NCBI GenBank assembly: GCA_947167535.1
Contig: CAMVIL010000053.1
Location: 1-7,421, forward strand
Source of the DNA: an uncultured Ruminococcus sp.
Lineage (GTDB): Bacteria > Bacillota > Clostridia > Oscillospirales > Ruminococcaceae
Length of the DNA: 7,421 nucleotides
Direction of reading: 5' to 3'
Made by a program: the position numbers and the translations under genes. The notes below the pieces were generated by a model that made no database searches, was not told where the DNA came from, and worked only from the letters and a program-made list of their open reading frames with translations. Below, in pieces: positions 5,665 through 7,421 of this stretch (positions within the stretch are counted from its first letter, which is position 1; each line of letters begins with the position of its first letter).

Positions 5665-7032
5665 ATGAAGCTATTCGGCAAAAAGACCCCGCCCGCGGGC
5701 TGCGACGATATCCCCGAGCGGATACATAAGCGGCTGCACACCATATATTTTTTCATCTTCTGCGTTATGGCGGCGGCGGTGTTCCTGATGTTCTGGAACA
5801 CGCTCTGCAACATCTTTCTGGAAGCGCCCGAGAGAGATGACGAGGACTCGCCGTTCCTTATGCACCAGTACTGCGGGACTTTCTTTGTGGAGATAAACGC
5901 CGAGAACAGCTTTGCTTCGCAGGCGGATTACGACGCTTATGTGGCAAAATACTGGTCAGCGCCGCAGGATACAGAGCAGAAAAGCAAGGTGAGCGATATA
6001 ATAAACGCTATTGCTTCGCTGGCATTACTGGCGTTTATCATCGTGAGGTTCTTCATGAACAAAACTATCAAGATATTCAAAAACACCTACCTGAGCTTTG
6101 CGGCGGTGTTCCTGTTTGCGCTGATACTTTCGGGCAGGCTTGACATAACCGGGCCGATGACGATAGTGCTCGTGCTGAGCCTTGTGCTGGCGCTGAGGAG
6201 CGGCGACAGAAAGACGATATTCTCAAACAGATCGTCGGAGTATTTCTTTACCTGCGGCTCGGTATGGCTGGCGGGCAATATCATAATGACGATAATCCAC
6301 AAGACCGAGACTGATTACATGACGGGCATATTCTCCCGCCCGGTATTCTATCTCCAGCTTTACAATCTGCTGGGACTGCCGATAATTACCCTCTGCGCGG
6401 GGCTGATGCTCCGCCGTCACGAATTGCAGCTTGCAGAAGCCGACACCTCGAAGAACACCCTTGCCATAAAGCTGACCTGCGGGACGATACTCGCGGCGAC
6501 AGCGGGCTTTATCCTCTACCGCCTGCCGATGCGCATTTACGAGCTGATAAAGACGCTGACCGACAGTTCCTATTCGGTGAAGCTGCCGTTCACGCTTATG
6601 GAGCAATTTACCGATTCCAAGTTCATCGAGCTTCCCCGCGAGATGGCGAAGAGCACCGCCGCCTACAACAGCGCGGTGACCTACCGATTTGTTAAAGACC
6701 TGCCGATGTTCGTGATATGCACGATAGCCGTGTGGTACTTCGTTAGGGTGATGATGAACATTTCAAGGAATGAACTGAACACCCGCCGCAACAGGCGTAT
6801 GCTCAACGTTGCAATGATACTTCTGCTTGCGGCGTCGCTTTGGTTCAACCTGATGGGTATTCCCGAGCTTGGGCTGTTCAACAACGGCTTCACGAATGTC
6901 TACGGCGAGGTTGTCTACACCATAGCTCTGCGCTCGCTGACCGAGCCCGCGCTCTACGCGATGGTGATCTGGTTCTTCAAGACCTATCTTCAGGCGATAC
7001 CCGAATCGGCGGACGCTGATGACGATGAGTGA
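5665..7032 (+). CDS. Uncharacterised polytopic membrane protein
   Basis: I do not recognise the family of this 455-residue protein. About ten hydrophobic segments can be drawn, near residues 26-51, 111-130, 140-157, 161-178, 192-212, 228-249, 265-285, 344-362, 379-397 and 415-440. Basic residues in the N-terminus (KLFGKK, HKR) and in the loops at 129-139, 178-183, 250-251 and 361-378 put the N- and C-termini in the cytoplasm by the positive-inside rule. Two longer outside loops result, at about 52-110 (acidic at its start) and 286-343. The C-terminus is acidic (ADADDDE). I saw no ATPase, protease, transporter or enzyme motif. It follows the histidine kinase by 19 bases, shares its promoter and precedes a strong terminator, so it is probably co-expressed with the kinase. 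It could be a signalling partner, a sensor accessory or an unrelated passenger; the sequence does not decide. Confidence 0.85.
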   Translation: MKLFGKKTPPAGCDDIPERIHKRLHTIYFFIFCVMAAAVFLMFWNTLCNIFLEAPERDDEDSPFLMHQYCGTFFVEINAENSFASQADYDAYVAKYWSAPQDTEQKSKVSDIINAIASLALLAFIIVRFFMNKTIKIFKNTYLSFAAVFLFALILSGRLDITGPMTIVLVLSLVLALRSGDRKTIFSNRSSEYFFTCGSVWLAGNIIMTIIHKTETDYMTGIFSRPVFYLQLYNLLGLPIITLCAGLMLRRHELQLAEADTSKNTLAIKLTCGTILAATAGFILYRLPMRIYELIKTLTDSSYSVKLPFTLMEQFTDSKFIELPREMAKSTAAYNSAVTYRFVKDLPMFVICTIAVWYFVRVMMNISRNELNTRRNRRMLNVAMILLLAASLWFNLMGIPELGLFNNGFTNVYGEVVYTIALRSLTEPALYAMVIWFFKTYLQAIPESADADDDE

Positions 7033-7042
7033 AATATTACCC

Positions 7043-7075
7043 GAACACCGTTTTTCTGCGACGGTGTTCTTTTTT
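7043..7075 (+). terminator. Intrinsic terminator of the kinase-membrane protein operon
   Basis: A perfect 9-bp stem, GAACACCGT (7043-7051) with ACGGTGTTC (7061-7069), has a 9-base loop and six T (7070-7075). It starts 10 bases after the stop codon. Confidence 0.9.
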
Positions 7076-7089
7076 CTGCCTCAAAGGCA

Positions 7090-7118
7090 TTGACAGAAGG
7101 CTGATAATATGGTAAAAT
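7090..7118 (+). promoter_or_regulatory. Extended -10 promoter of nth
   Basis: TTGACA (7090-7095) and TAAAAT (7113-7118) are separated by 17 bases, with a TG extended -10 at 7110-7111. Transcription should start near 7125, leaving a leader of about 36 bases. A second TTGACA at 7142-7147 has no matching -10 before the gene and is probably chance. Confidence 0.78.
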
Positions 7119-7160
7119 AGTAATATATAACAAAAAATAAGTTGACAGGTAGTGATTTTC

Positions 7161-7421
7161 ATGAAAGAAGCCGAAACGCTTGAGCAAAAGCGTGTCCGCG
7201 CAGAAGCCGTGGTGGAGGCTCTGGAAAAGAAATATCCCGACGCGCTCTGCTCGCTTACATACGACAAGCCCCACGAGCTGATGATAGCGGCGCGGCTGTC
7301 AGCGCAGTGCACCGACGCGAGGGTGAACCTCGTCACTCCCGAGCTGTTTTCAAGATACAAGACGATAGACGACTTCGCGGAAGCCGAGCTCTCCGACATC
7401 GAGGAGATAATCAAGCCCTGC
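7161..7421 (+). CDS. nth: Endonuclease III, 5' part only
   Basis: The first 87 codons are visible and the frame is open to the window end. Endonuclease III is a cytoplasmic helix-hairpin-helix DNA glycosylase/AP lyase with a 4Fe-4S cluster that removes oxidised pyrimidines. The identity rests on the N-terminal helix pattern and the family-typical block LMIAARLSAQCTDARVN (41-57), followed by VTPELF (59-64) and, at the window end, the EEIIKPC segment (81-87), which corresponds to the family's conserved ...I+xxG/C region. The catalytic Lys and Asp and the four cluster cysteines lie beyond the window. The ATG at 7161 has only a weak upstream AGG (7147-7149). The gene has its own promoter and is not part of the preceding operon. 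MutY is less likely, because the SAQCTDARVN block is characteristic of Nth. Confidence 0.92.
   Translation, partial: MKEAETLEQKRVRAEAVVEALEKKYPDALCSLTYDKPHELMIAARLSAQCTDARVNLVTPELFSRYKTIDDFAEAELSDIEEIIKPC

Noticed and set aside
4941..5813. A 290-codon open frame on the - strand across the kinase and membrane protein junction
   Set aside because: It lies opposite the conserved H, N and G boxes of the kinase, and its product has low-complexity, unfamiliar sequence. It is a shadow frame.
2188..7421. A DNA-repair island formed by the family-6 glycosylase and nth
   Set aside because: The two genes are about 4.5 kb apart in separate transcription units, with ilvE and the kinase operon between them, each with its own terminator. 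There is no sign of joint regulation.

Overview
The window looks like chromosomal DNA from a Gram-positive gut or rumen Clostridia, most like Ruminococcus or a relative in the Oscillospiraceae. This is an inference from several things: GC-rich coding DNA with AT-rich gaps, near-consensus SigA-type promoters with 17-base spacers, GGAGG-type ribosome binding sites, a lipoprotein-anchored solute-binding protein, and a GH127-type arabinofuranosidase. All genes lie on the + strand. They form five transcription units, with compact promoters and four clear intrinsic terminators.

Layout. (1) Positions 1-1010 are the 3' half of a GH127/DUF1680 beta-L-arabinofuranosidase-like gene, closed by a terminator. 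(2) Positions 1011-2694 hold a metal-regulated unit. It has a perfect Fur/Zur-type palindrome, a promoter with perfect -35, -10 and extended -10 elements, and a second imperfect palindrome over the predicted start of transcription. Next come a ZnuA/TroA-type metal-binding lipoprotein (1193-2182) and, 5 bases later, a family-6 DNA-deoxyinosine (hypoxanthine) glycosylase (2188-2694). A terminator ends the unit. (3) A branched-chain aminotransferase gene, ilvE (2926-3999), has its own promoter and terminator. (4) A sensor histidine kinase (4158-5645) and an unrecognised polytopic membrane protein (5665-7032) form an operon with one promoter and one terminator, and no response regulator gene is present. 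(5) The first 87 codons of endonuclease III, nth, start at 7161 under an extended -10 promoter and run off the window.

The genes do not form one pathway. Two groupings deserve a second look. The first is the probable co-transcription of a base-excision-repair glycosylase with an orphan metal-binding lipoprotein under a Fur/Zur-like operator. The second is a histidine kinase whose only operon partner is an uncharacterised ten-helix membrane protein. I saw no RNA genes, insertion sequences, CRISPR arrays or phage genes. Everything else reads as ordinary core or accessory chromosome.
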